From CAYYKK01 sp964467935 (GTDB taxonomy: Bacteria; Myxococcota_A; Polyangia; Polyangiales; Polyangiaceae), in the NCBI GenBank assembly GCA_964467935.1, contig CAYYKK010000244.1:1-11839 (forward strand): a stretch of DNA of 11,839 nt, in the 5' to 3' direction. This document shows positions 1 to 6,310 of the stretch, piece after piece. The notes under the pieces were generated by a model. That model searched no databases. It worked only from the letters and a program-made list of their open reading frames with translations, and was not told the origin of the DNA. The position numbers were made by a program, and so were the translations under genes. The stretch's first letter is position 1. Each line of letters begins with the position of its first letter.

Positions 1-562
1 CGGAGCCACCGCCCTTCGCCATGAACAGGAACTTGTAGGCGTCGCCCTCGGTCGCGAAGATCTCGATCTGCGCGGGGAGGTTGTTCTTCGTGTTGACCTC
101 CTTCCACATGTCGAGCGGCGCCATCTGCGAGTAGCGGAGGTTCGACGTCTGGTAGGTGTCGAACACGCCTCGCGCGATCGCCTCCTCGTCGTTCGCGCCG
201 GTGAAGACGAGCTGACCCTTCTTGCCCATCACGATCGCGGTGCCGGTGTCTTGGCAGCCGGGCAGGACGAAGCCCGAGGCGATGTTCGCGTTCTTGAGCA
301 GCTCGAGCGCGACGAAGCGATCGTTCGCCGACGCCTCGGGGTCCTTCAGGATGCTCGCGAGCTGCGAGAGGTGGCCAGGCCGCAGGAGATGGGCGATGTC
401 GCGCATGGCCTCGCGGGTGAGGAGCGTGAGCGCCTCCGGCTCGACGCGCAGGAAGGTGCGCCCAGCGGCTTCGAACGTCGAGACGTGGTCCTTGGTGAGG
501 AGCCGGTAAGGCGTCGTGTCGGGCCCCGTCGGCAGCATCTCTTGGTAGGCGAACTCGATCAT
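1..562 (-). CDS. fumA: Class I fumarate hydratase (FumA/FumB type), N-terminal part, cut by window edge
   Basis: This enzyme interconverts fumarate and L-malate in the TCA cycle, using an oxygen-sensitive [4Fe-4S] cluster in the cytoplasm. The reverse strand from ATG at 562 gives 187 codons without a stop, running off the left edge. It matches the N-terminal region of E. coli FumA along its length as I remember it: DPEAS-ND near residue 75, PGCQDTGTAIVMGKKG at residues 101-116, NLRYSQMAPLDMWKEVNT at 141-158, NLPAQI at 161-166 and MAKGGGS at 181-187. Cys103 in the CQDTGTA motif is the expected first cluster ligand; the other ligands lie outside the window. The family is about 550 residues long, so roughly a third is present. 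No strong ribosome site precedes 562, but the match begins near the expected N-terminus, which supports this start. The gene is divergent from the operon beginning at 808. The short two-subunit fumarase is excluded because this N-terminal domain continues in the long single-chain pattern. Confidence 0.93.
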   Translation of the reverse strand, partial: MIEFAYQEMLPTGPDTTPYRLLTKDHVSTFEAAGRTFLRVEPEALTLLTREAMRDIAHLLRPGHLSQLASILKDPEASANDRFVALELLKNANIASGFVLPGCQDTGTAIVMGKKGQLVFTGANDEEAIARGVFDTYQTSNLRYSQMAPLDMWKEVNTKNNLPAQIEIFATEGDAYKFLFMAKGGGS

Positions 563-807
563 GAGACGGCTCTTACCACGCCTCTCGGAGCGGTCCGACC
601 CTCGGCGAAGACGCGCGCGACCCGCGCGCATCCGCGCGTGAATGGAGGTCGCGCATCGATGCGGCGCGCTCGTGTGGGACGCGCACCTCCTCACGCTAGG
701 ACACCACGAGCGGATCTTTCCTACGGCCGAAGGACGCGGCCACGTCCACCCTCGCGACGGACTTCTTTAAGAACGCGCGCTCGACGCGGTGCTACCCTGC
801 GGACGTC
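563..807. promoter_or_regulatory. Divergent intergenic region with palindromes
   Basis: These 245 bases separate the divergent fumarase and DUF2378-operon starts, so they must hold both promoters. A perfect 12-base palindrome CGCATCGATGCG lies at 652-663. An imperfect inverted repeat has arms GGAGGTCGCGC (644-654) and GCGCACCTCC (681-690), with one bulged base. A possible -10-like TACCCT lies at 793-798, only 10 bases before the GTG at 808, which would give a very short leader; no convincing -35 is seen. Frames that stay open here show no coding-like similarity. The promoter assignments are weak. Confidence 0.4.
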
Positions 808-1470
808 GTGGAAGTCGAAGCACAGCCTTTTGGAGAGCATCGCGCGTCGCTCAGCGCGTGTTTTCGCGCCAGCGACCTCGAGTGGCGACTCGCTCAGATT
901 CCCGCCTCCGCGGCGTGTCGCGGAGCGTACTTCAACATGCTCGACGACCGCGCCGGCGAGCTCGGCGCGGCGACCCAGAGCGAGTACCGGCGCTTCTTCC
1001 GCATCCACCGCTTCACGCCGTTTCGCATGTATCCCGTGCGGGACTACCTCACGCGCCTGGCCCTGCTCGCGCAAATCCACTGGGGGCCGGCGCGGATCTA
1101 CGACGGCATTCGTCTCGTGCAATCTTCGGCGTTCGAGGCGTGGAGCTCGACCATCGTGGGGCGCGCCGCCGTGCGCCTGTTCGAGCCGAGCTTGCTCGGG
1201 ATGCTCCGCGGCATCGAGCGCGCTTTTGCGAGCCGCATGATGATCAACTACTCCGAGTTCTTCGTGGACGAGGTGCACGACGACCGGATCGTCACGCGCT
1301 TCGTCAACGAGTACGTCTACATCGAGCACGCCATGGTCGGAGCGCTCGAGGGCGTGGCCCGCCTCTGCGGCAGCGAGGTCGACATCGAGACCGAGCTCGA
1401 AACGCCGTTCGAGGGCCGAGTCGTCCTCCACACCCGGCCCTCGCGAGGGTGGCGGGCCCGGATCGTGTGA
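808..1470 (+). CDS. DUF2378/TIGR02265-like family protein
   Basis: This 220-residue protein has no signal peptide and no membrane segment. Its pattern resembles the myxobacterial DUF2378 (TIGR02265) paralogous family, whose molecular function is unknown. The features used are an early ACRGAYFNML segment (about residues 36-45), a central YPVRDYLTRLALLAQIHWGP segment, then a FEAWSSTIVGRAAVRLFEPS region, and a C-terminal half with YSEFFVDEVHDDRIVTRFVN. The family was recognised from pattern memory only. The start is a GTG at 808 with no clear Shine-Dalgarno sequence. It is preferred over the longer upstream opening because the protein-like sequence begins here. Its TGA stop (1468-1470) overlaps the GTG start of the next gene (1467), so translation of the two is probably coupled. 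It is the first gene of a four-gene operon with a ThDP enzyme, a KAS III-like protein and a hybrid kinase. A V4R/haem-NO-binding-like small-ligand fold is a remote alternative reading. Confidence 0.7.
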   Translation: MEVEAQPFGEHRASLSACFRASDLEWRLAQIPASAACRGAYFNMLDDRAGELGAATQSEYRRFFRIHRFTPFRMYPVRDYLTRLALLAQIHWGPARIYDGIRLVQSSAFEAWSSTIVGRAAVRLFEPSLLGMLRGIERAFASRMMINYSEFFVDEVHDDRIVTRFVNEYVYIEHAMVGALEGVARLCGSEVDIETELETPFEGRVVLHTRPSRGWRARIV

Positions 1471-3182
1471 AGCAGACCGTCGCACTCCAGCTCATCGACG
1501 TCCTGCGCGATTTCGGGGTCAACGTGGTGTTCGGGATACCGGGCGGAGCCATCTCCGCGTTCTACGGCGCGTTGCTCGAGCGTCCGGACGTGAAGGTCAT
1601 CACGTGCAAGCACGAGACCTCGGCGGCGTTCATGGCCATCGGGTACGCGATGGCGACGGGACGACCCGGGGTCGTGTTGACCACGGCCGGCCCTGGCATC
1701 ACGAACGCCATCACGGGCCTGGCGTCTTCGTTCTACGAGGGCGTCCCCGTCGTGCACATCGCCGGCGAGGTCGCGCGGAGCGCGTTCGGTCGAGGCGCCC
1801 TCCAGGAGGGGTCGTGGGCCGGCTTCGACGCGGTCGCGCTCGCGAAGCGCGTGACGAAGATGGCCGTGATGATGTCGCATCCGGGGCCGGCGGCCTCCGT
1901 CCTTCGCAAGGCGCTCGCCACGGCGTACAGCGGGCGACGAGGGCCGGTGTTCATTTCGCTGCCGCTCGACGTCGCCGCCGCCTCGACGGAGTTTCAGCCC
2001 ATCGCGGGCACCGTGCGCTCCACCTTCGAGATCGACGAGGCGAGCACGCGCAAGGCGCTGGAGCTGCTCGAGGGCGCGAGGCGCCCGCTCATCCTCGCCG
2101 GCGCCGGGACCCGCGACCCGACGAGCCGCCGCTCCGTACGACGACTCGCCGAGTACATCGGCTCGCCCGTCGCGGTGACCACCAAAGGCAAGGGCGTGTT
2201 CCCCGAGGATCATCGCCTCTACCTCGGCATCCTCGGCTTCGGCGGACACGACTCGGTCAGCGCCTATTTGGAAGAGGGCGTCGACGTGCTGCTCGCCATC
2301 GGCACCGGGCTCAACGACTTCTCCACCAACGCTTGGACGCCGAGCCTGCGGGCGACGCGCGCGTTTCTCCAGATCGACATCGACTCCGCCCAGCTCGGCC
2401 GCAACTACCCGATCGACCTCGGGCTCCTCGGTCCCGTGGACGCGGTGGTCGGTCGCATGCTCGAGCACCGCTCCGAGCACCACGGACCCTTGTCGGTGCC
2501 GCGCGAGCCGCTGGTGCGCTACGCGCCGACCAGCCCCTCTCCGACCGGCCGCCTCACCACCGCCGACGTCGTGCTGGCGATGAACGACGTCTGCCCGCGC
2601 AACGCGGTGTTCACCGCCGACATGGGCGAGCACCTCGCGTTTGCGCTGCATTACCTGCGCGTACCCGAGCAGGGCGACTTTCTCACGTGCCTCGGCTTCG
2701 GCTCGATGGGCTCGGGGATCGTCAGCGCGATTGGTCACCAGATAGGCGCTCCTCAGCGCAGGACCTACGCGTTGTGCGGAGACGGTGGCTTCTTGATGTT
2801 CGGCACCGAGCTCGCCACGGCCGTCCAGCACGGCGTGAAGACGACCTTCGTCATCATCAACGACAGCCGCTTGAACATGGTGCATCACGGGATGCGCGAG
2901 CTCTACGGCCAGTCGCCGGACTTCACGACCCAGGAGGTCGACTTCGCGCGCTTCGGGCAGAGCATGGGCGCCGAGTCGTTCATCGTGCGGACGCGCGAGG
3001 AGCTCGTGCGCGGTTTGGAGCTCGAGTCCACCGGGCCGGTCGTGCTCGACGTCCGCATCGACGCGGATGTGCGGCTCGAAGGGGCGCAACGCAACGCGGC
3101 GCTGCGACAGTTCAGTGAGGGGAGGGCGTTCGACGGCACGGGCGAACGGAGAGACTCGGCCGAAACGGAGATGGTCGATTGA
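1467..3182 (+). CDS. Thiamine-diphosphate-dependent enzyme, acetolactate synthase (large subunit)-like
   Basis: The 571-residue protein has the full three-domain ThDP layout: N-terminal Pyr domain (about 1-165), central domain (about 190-320) and C-terminal PP domain (about 360-540). Key signs are GIPGGA near the N-terminus, the cofactor-activating Glu in CKHET (Glu50), and the ThDP/Mg motif GDG at 438-440 followed 25 residues later by IINDS (Asn465, Asp466). The family forms acetolactate or related acyloins by decarboxylating pyruvate and adding the C2 unit to an acceptor. Related members act on sulfoacetaldehyde, oxalyl-CoA or aldehydes, so the substrate is unresolved. No small regulatory subunit (IlvN) or other ilv gene is adjacent, which argues against routine valine/isoleucine synthesis. 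The GTG start at 1467 is chosen because the homology begins there and it forms a 4-base GTGA overlap with the upstream stop. The frame stays open to 789 upstream, but that stretch is the shadow of the preceding gene. A charged tail of about 30 residues follows the PP domain and looks unstructured. Confidence 0.9.
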   Translation: MKQTVALQLIDVLRDFGVNVVFGIPGGAISAFYGALLERPDVKVITCKHETSAAFMAIGYAMATGRPGVVLTTAGPGITNAITGLASSFYEGVPVVHIAGEVARSAFGRGALQEGSWAGFDAVALAKRVTKMAVMMSHPGPAASVLRKALATAYSGRRGPVFISLPLDVAAASTEFQPIAGTVRSTFEIDEASTRKALELLEGARRPLILAGAGTRDPTSRRSVRRLAEYIGSPVAVTTKGKGVFPEDHRLYLGILGFGGHDSVSAYLEEGVDVLLAIGTGLNDFSTNAWTPSLRATRAFLQIDIDSAQLGRNYPIDLGLLGPVDAVVGRMLEHRSEHHGPLSVPREPLVRYAPTSPSPTGRLTTADVVLAMNDVCPRNAVFTADMGEHLAFALHYLRVPEQGDFLTCLGFGSMGSGIVSAIGHQIGAPQRRTYALCGDGGFLMFGTELATAVQHGVKTTFVIINDSRLNMVHHGMRELYGQSPDFTTQEVDFARFGQSMGAESFIVRTREELVRGLELESTGPVVLDVRIDADVRLEGAQRNAALRQFSEGRAFDGTGERRDSAETEMVD

Positions 3183-4291
3183 TGGCTGTCGGCATTCTCG
3201 GTCTCGGCGCGGCGCTGCCCGACGCCGTCCGAGGCAACGACTTCTGGGATGACAAGCTCAAGAAGCGAGACGAGCGTCAGCGGCGGGGCGACGTCCTCGA
3301 CCTCCGGACGCAGGCGAGCGGCACACGAGCGGAGCTCCCGAGAGCGATCGTCGAGGCGATGGCGGAGGTCGACGATCCGGTCTTCCAGGGCGCGAAGGTC
3401 CGCCACGTCATCGGCGACGACGAGCAGGTCAGCGATCTCGAAGCCCGCGCAGCGAGCCGCGCCATCCGAGAGGCGCGCGTCGATCCGAGCGACATCGACG
3501 TCGTCCTCGTCCACTCCCTCCCGGGCGATCACCTGATCCCCTCGAACGCCCCCGCCATCCAGCACAAGTGCGGGCTCACGCGCGCGACCGCCTGGAGCCT
3601 CGACGTCGGCTGCGCGAGCTTCCCGCCCCAGCTCCTGACCGCAGCCTCGCTCGTCCGCTCGGGCGCCGCTCGTCACGTGCTCGTCGTGCAGTCGCAGTGC
3701 GGGAGCCGCGTCGTCGCGCCCGAGAACCCGCAGTCGATAGGCTTCGGCGACGGCGCCGCCGCGGCGGTGATCGGCCGCGTCCCGGACGGCTACGGGCTGC
3801 TCGGCTCGTACATGCGCACCGACGGATCGTTCCGGGACGGCATCGTGCTCGCGCCCGTCGAGCCGACGGGGCCCGAGCGCCTCTGGTGGAAGGACGGCAG
3901 CATCGGTCCGCTGCGCATGGCGACCTTCGACGCCGACGTGGGCAAGCTCGCGGGGCAGCGCGGCCCCGAGTTCTGCCGCGAGGCGTGCCTCGGGGCGCTC
4001 GCCGCGGCCGGTCTCTCCGTCGAGGACGTCTCTCTCTACCTCGGCAACCAGAGCGTCGGCTGGTTCGTCGGCGCGTGTCGCCGCGCCCTCGGGCTCCCTC
4101 GCGAGAAGGCGTTCGAGACGTTCGCGGACGTCGGCAACATCGGCGGCGCGACCGTGCTCCACAACCTCGAGCGCGCGCTCGCCCTCGGACGCGTGCACGA
4201 CGGTGACGTCCTCTTGGTGTACACTCCCGGTGCGGGTTTCACGCGCGCGTCGGCCGTTCTGCGCTGGTGGACCCGAGGAGTCTCCACGTGA
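3182..4291 (+). CDS. Ketoacyl-ACP synthase III-like (FabH/OleA-type thiolase fold) protein with altered triad
   Basis: This 369-residue cytoplasmic protein has the KAS III architecture. The N-terminal half ends in the nucleophile segment DVGCASF (Cys144), followed by GFGDGAAAAVIG. The C-terminal half holds YLGNQSVGWF, DVGNIGGAT and the terminal GAGFTRASAVLRW. Cys144 fits FabH Cys112 or OleA Cys143. Asn319 fits the catalytic Asn in GNxxxAS. The catalytic His, expected in a PHQAN-like motif 30 residues before that Asn, is Asn289 (GNQSV); the 30-residue spacing of E. coli FabH His244-Asn274 is kept exactly. The protein may therefore act as an acyltransferase or non-decarboxylating enzyme rather than a normal condensing enzyme; this is inference. 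The ATG at 3182 overlaps the upstream TGA by one base (TGATG), with GGAG at 3167-3170; TTG at 3179 is the only near alternative. It is cotranslated with the ThDP enzyme before it and the kinase after it. No acyl carrier protein gene is in the operon. Confidence 0.88.
   Translation: MAVGILGLGAALPDAVRGNDFWDDKLKKRDERQRRGDVLDLRTQASGTRAELPRAIVEAMAEVDDPVFQGAKVRHVIGDDEQVSDLEARAASRAIREARVDPSDIDVVLVHSLPGDHLIPSNAPAIQHKCGLTRATAWSLDVGCASFPPQLLTAASLVRSGAARHVLVVQSQCGSRVVAPENPQSIGFGDGAAAAVIGRVPDGYGLLGSYMRTDGSFRDGIVLAPVEPTGPERLWWKDGSIGPLRMATFDADVGKLAGQRGPEFCREACLGALAAAGLSVEDVSLYLGNQSVGWFVGACRRALGLPREKAFETFADVGNIGGATVLHNLERALALGRVHDGDVLLVYTPGAGFTRASAVLRWWTRGVST
4275..4280 (+). promoter_or_regulatory. Ribosome binding site GAGGAG that decides the kinase start
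   Basis: GAGGAG lies 7 bases before the GTG at 4288 and inside the end of the KAS III-like gene. It supports 4288 over the upstream in-frame GTG at 4267, which has no such site. The chosen start also gives a GTGA stop-start overlap, the same arrangement as at 1467. Confidence 0.7.
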
Positions 4292-5829
4292 GTCAGAAGT
4301 TGATCGCTCGCTTGGCGTTCGAGGTCGAGGACACGGCGCGCCGACTCAAGGCGGCAGCCGAGGATCTCGGCCTTCAGTTCGCCGACGAATGGGACCTCTC
4401 GGCCGAGGTGCCCGACGCCGATCGCAAGGGCCTGCTCGTCGTCGAGGATCGCTCCGACCCGACGACCCTCCTCGTCCGCACGCAGTCGCTCGTCGCCGCC
4501 GAGCCCGACGCGCTCGTCGTCGTCGTCGTCCCTCATCCGCGCGAGGTCTCCGAGGAGGCGCTCCGGGAGGCGGGCGCGTTCGACGTCATCGACGACGGCG
4601 ACGATCTCCCTCGCCAGCTGGCGCGGACCGTCGCGATGGCGCGCAGGTTCGCGAAGCTCGAGAGCGAACGCGCGGCGCTCGGCGCCGATCTAGCGCACCG
4701 CGAGCGCCTCTCCGCGCTCGGGTTGCTCGCCGCCGGCGTCGGCCACGAGGTGAACAACCCCTGCGCCGCGATCCTCGCCAACGCGACCGTCGTGCGCGAT
4801 CAGCTCGAGTCGCTCCTTTCGCGCCCGCGCTACCAGCAGGTCGAGGCGCTCACCGAGCGGGCGGGCGACTGGCTGGAGGCACTCGGCGACTGCATCGGCG
4901 CCTCGCGGCGCATCACCTCGATCGTCAAGACGCTGCACGTGTTCTCGCGGCGCACGCCGGAGATGGAGCCCGAGCCCGTCCAGCTCAACGACGCCGTCGC
5001 CACGGTGCTGCGCCTCGTCGGCAAGGAGGTGCGCTACCAAGCCGACGTGGAGCTCGACCTTGAGGAGGGGCTCCCGTTCGTGATGGCGCCGCCGCACGCG
5101 CTCACGCAGGTGCTCACGAACCTCGTCGTCAACGCGCTCCAGGCGCTCGAGAACTCGCCCGGGCGCAAGTGCGTGACGATCCGCACCACCGCCGACGACG
5201 ACTCCGTGATGCTCGAGGTCACCGACACCGGGCCGGGCGTCGCGCCCGAGCACCTGGGGCGGATCTTCGATCCGTTCTTCACGACGAAGACCGGACAGGG
5301 CATGGGCCTCGGCCTCGCGATCACGCGCGAGACCGTGTTGCGGGCCGGAGGGGACATCTTCGCCGAGAGCGAGCCCGGGCGAGGGGCGCGGTTCAGGGTG
5401 GTCATGCCGCGTCCTCCGGAGTCGGTCGGGCGGAGGCGCACGCCGAGCATCCTGCCCACGTCCGAGCGCCTGCGCGTCATGATCGTGGACGACGACGACA
5501 TGCTCCTGCGATCGATGGCGCGCTCGCTCCGTGATCGCTTCGAGTGCATCTCGGTGAACAGCGTCCCGGCCGCGCTCAAGAGCCTCGCCGACGACGATCG
5601 GATCGACGTCCTCGTCGCCGACATCGTGATGCCCGGCGAGAACGGGATCGATCTCTACGAGCACCTGCTCCGCGTGCACCCGCACGTCGCCGCGAGGACG
5701 GTCTTCTTCTCCGGAGGCGTGAGCAGCGAGACCCTGCAAGCCGCCATCGAGCGCACCGGACGGCCCCTCCTCGGCAAGCCCGTCGACCTGCTCGAGCTCG
5801 TCCGCACCGTCCGCGACGTCGCCGCCTGA
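4288..5829 (+). CDS. Soluble hybrid histidine kinase with N-terminal receiver-like domain and C-terminal receiver
   Basis: This is a 513-residue cytoplasmic sensor kinase without signal peptide or membrane segments. Residues about 45-118 look like a degenerate receiver: a strand with LLVVED, a strand DALVVVVV with no phosphoacceptor Asp after it, and AGAFDVIDDGDD where the conserved Lys should be. A short helical linker leads to the HisKA H-box GVGHEVNNP (His153). The ATPase domain shows the N-box TNLVVNALQAL (Asn282), the G1 box VTDTGPGV (Asp313), the F-box IFDPFFTTK and the G2 box GMGLGLAI. The C-terminal receiver (about 394-513) has the acidic cluster DDDD starting at Asp401, phosphoacceptor Asp445 in VADIVMPGENG, and Lys497 in GKPVD. 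The H-box is of the NtrB-like HEVNNP type. It is the last gene of the coupled operon, its start overlapping the KAS III-like stop (GTGA), so it may respond to that pathway's product or metabolic state. No DNA-binding output lies nearby; its partner is unknown. Confidence 0.93.
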   Translation: MSQKLIARLAFEVEDTARRLKAAAEDLGLQFADEWDLSAEVPDADRKGLLVVEDRSDPTTLLVRTQSLVAAEPDALVVVVVPHPREVSEEALREAGAFDVIDDGDDLPRQLARTVAMARRFAKLESERAALGADLAHRERLSALGLLAAGVGHEVNNPCAAILANATVVRDQLESLLSRPRYQQVEALTERAGDWLEALGDCIGASRRITSIVKTLHVFSRRTPEMEPEPVQLNDAVATVLRLVGKEVRYQADVELDLEEGLPFVMAPPHALTQVLTNLVVNALQALENSPGRKCVTIRTTADDDSVMLEVTDTGPGVAPEHLGRIFDPFFTTKTGQGMGLGLAITRETVLRAGGDIFAESEPGRGARFRVVMPRPPESVGRRRTPSILPTSERLRVMIVDDDDMLLRSMARSLRDRFECISVNSVPAALKSLADDDRIDVLVADIVMPGENGIDLYEHLLRVHPHVAARTVFFSGGVSSETLQAAIERTGRPLLGKPVDLLELVRTVRDVAA

Positions 5830-5832
5830 GGA

Positions 5833-5852
5833 GGCTGACCCGCGCGTCAGCC
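5833..5852 (+). repeat. Inverted repeat just after the kinase stop codon
   Basis: GGCTGAC (5833-5839) and GTCAGCC (5846-5852) form a 7-bp hairpin with a 6-base loop, starting 4 bases after the TGA. It looks like a diverged relative of the downstream 20-base palindrome, sharing CTGAC and GTCAG arms. CGTCAGCCACG (5845-5855) is also complementary to CGTGGCTGACG (5896-5906) in the next repeat, so two exclusive foldings are possible. It lacks a T-tract, so a terminator role is uncertain. Confidence 0.6.
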
Positions 5853-5895
5853 ACGGCTCCGCCGCGCGCCGCGGCCGCGGACCGCTTCGACCGCT

Positions 5896-6015
5896 CGTGG
5901 CTGACGTGATCGTCAGTCGCCGCGGCCGTGACTGACGTGATCGTCAGTCGGCGTCTCGCGTGACTGACGTGATCGTCAGTCGAATGGGTATTTGCGACTG
6001 ACGATCACGTCAGCG
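5896..6015 (+). repeat. Array of four 20-base palindromes, phased at 31-34 bases
   Basis: The unit GACTGACGTGATCGTCAGTC is a perfect 8-bp inverted repeat around TGAT. Copy 1 at 5899-5918 has one change (GG instead of GA at its start). Copies 2 (5930-5949) and 3 (5962-5981) are exact and share flanks as a 24-base repeat (5927-5950, 5959-5982). Copy 4 (5996-6015) is in the opposite orientation and differs in its last two bases. Centres lie 31, 32 and 34 bases apart, close to three helical turns, so the sites face one side of the DNA. This suits a multi-site operator for a dimeric regulator, or alternatively a cluster of REP-like extragenic palindromes. The position after the kinase operon and about 300 bases before the cytochrome start does not choose between these. 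Confidence 0.85.
5964..6013 (+). repeat. Perfect 19-bp inverted repeat with 12-base AT-rich loop
   Basis: Positions 5964-5982 and 5995-6013 are exact reverse complements, with AATGGGTATTTG between them. The structure arises because repeat copies 3 and 4 face each other. As RNA it would be a very stable hairpin, in competition with the smaller hairpins of each copy. No T-run follows, so it is not a typical intrinsic terminator. The AT-rich loop could be an opening or binding site if the array is an operator. Confidence 0.75.
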
Positions 6016-6298
6016 ACGGAGTCGCATCCACAGTTTGTCCGCAGGATCCTGTGGATTGCAGGACGCGCGAGCGGCCCTTCATTTCTCGACGAGGTCGGCG
6101 TCGCTCGCACGAGTGATCTCGCTGGTCTCCTACGTGGCGAAAGCGCTCACCGAACTTGCGTCGATCGTTGGTTCGTATTGCGCAGCTCGCGCGCTTTCCA
6201 TATCCATTCTTCGTTCGGTGTCGTGCGCCTCGATGCGCGACACGAGTCGACGCGCGGAGCGCCTTCCGCGTACGCGACGACGAGCGAGGCCCCGGTCG

Positions 6299-6305
6299 AA
6301 GGAGG
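6299..6305 (+). promoter_or_regulatory. Strong ribosome binding site AAGGAGG
   Basis: AAGGAGG lies 5 bases before the ATG at 6311 and is the best Shine-Dalgarno match in the window. It sets the start of the cytochrome gene, whose frame is open further upstream. The chosen start also places the signal peptide at the N-terminus. Confidence 0.8.
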
Positions 6306-6310
6306 AGTCG

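Larger units (their letters stand above)
5830..6310. other. 481-base intergenic region holding a palindrome array and the upstream region of the cytochrome operon
   Basis: No coding region is supported here. The first 186 bases hold the repeat structures listed separately. From 6016 to 6310 the sequence is less GC-rich in places and should contain the promoter of the cytochrome operon. The best pair I see is TTGCGC (6178-6183) and TATCCA (6201-6206) with a 17-base spacer, a poor match to sigma-70 consensus. An 8-base inverted repeat (ATCCACAG at 6026-6033, CTGTGGAT at 6049-6056) encloses the palindrome CAGGATCCTG (6042-6051). No hairpin followed by a T-run was found, so no classical terminator for the upstream kinase operon can be named. 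Confidence 0.6.

Noticed and set aside
251..1240. Plus-strand open frame across the fumarase and the divergent gap
   Set aside because: Antisense to a clear fumarase and Arg-rich without motifs.
789..1466. N-terminal extension of the ThDP enzyme
   Set aside because: The extension is Arg-rich shadow of the DUF2378-like gene; ThDP homology begins right after the GTG at 1467.
1317..3089. Open frame of 590 codons on the minus strand
   Set aside because: Shadow of the ThDP enzyme gene; its translation has no domain pattern.
5896..6015. CRISPR array
   Set aside because: The repeats are 20-24 bases but the gaps between the 24-base units are only 7-8 bases in the regular part, the last copy is inverted, and no cas gene is present.
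5830..6015. Rho-independent terminator of the kinase operon
   Set aside because: Several stable hairpins exist but none is followed by a run of T residues on either strand.
6035..6310. N-terminal extension of the cytochrome
   Set aside because: It would bury the lipoprotein signal and ignore AAGGAGG before the ATG at 6311.
5830..6310. Replication origin (repeats plus DnaA-like boxes)
   Set aside because: Only two weak boxes, no AT-rich unwinding region, and no dnaA, dnaN, repA or parA gene nearby.
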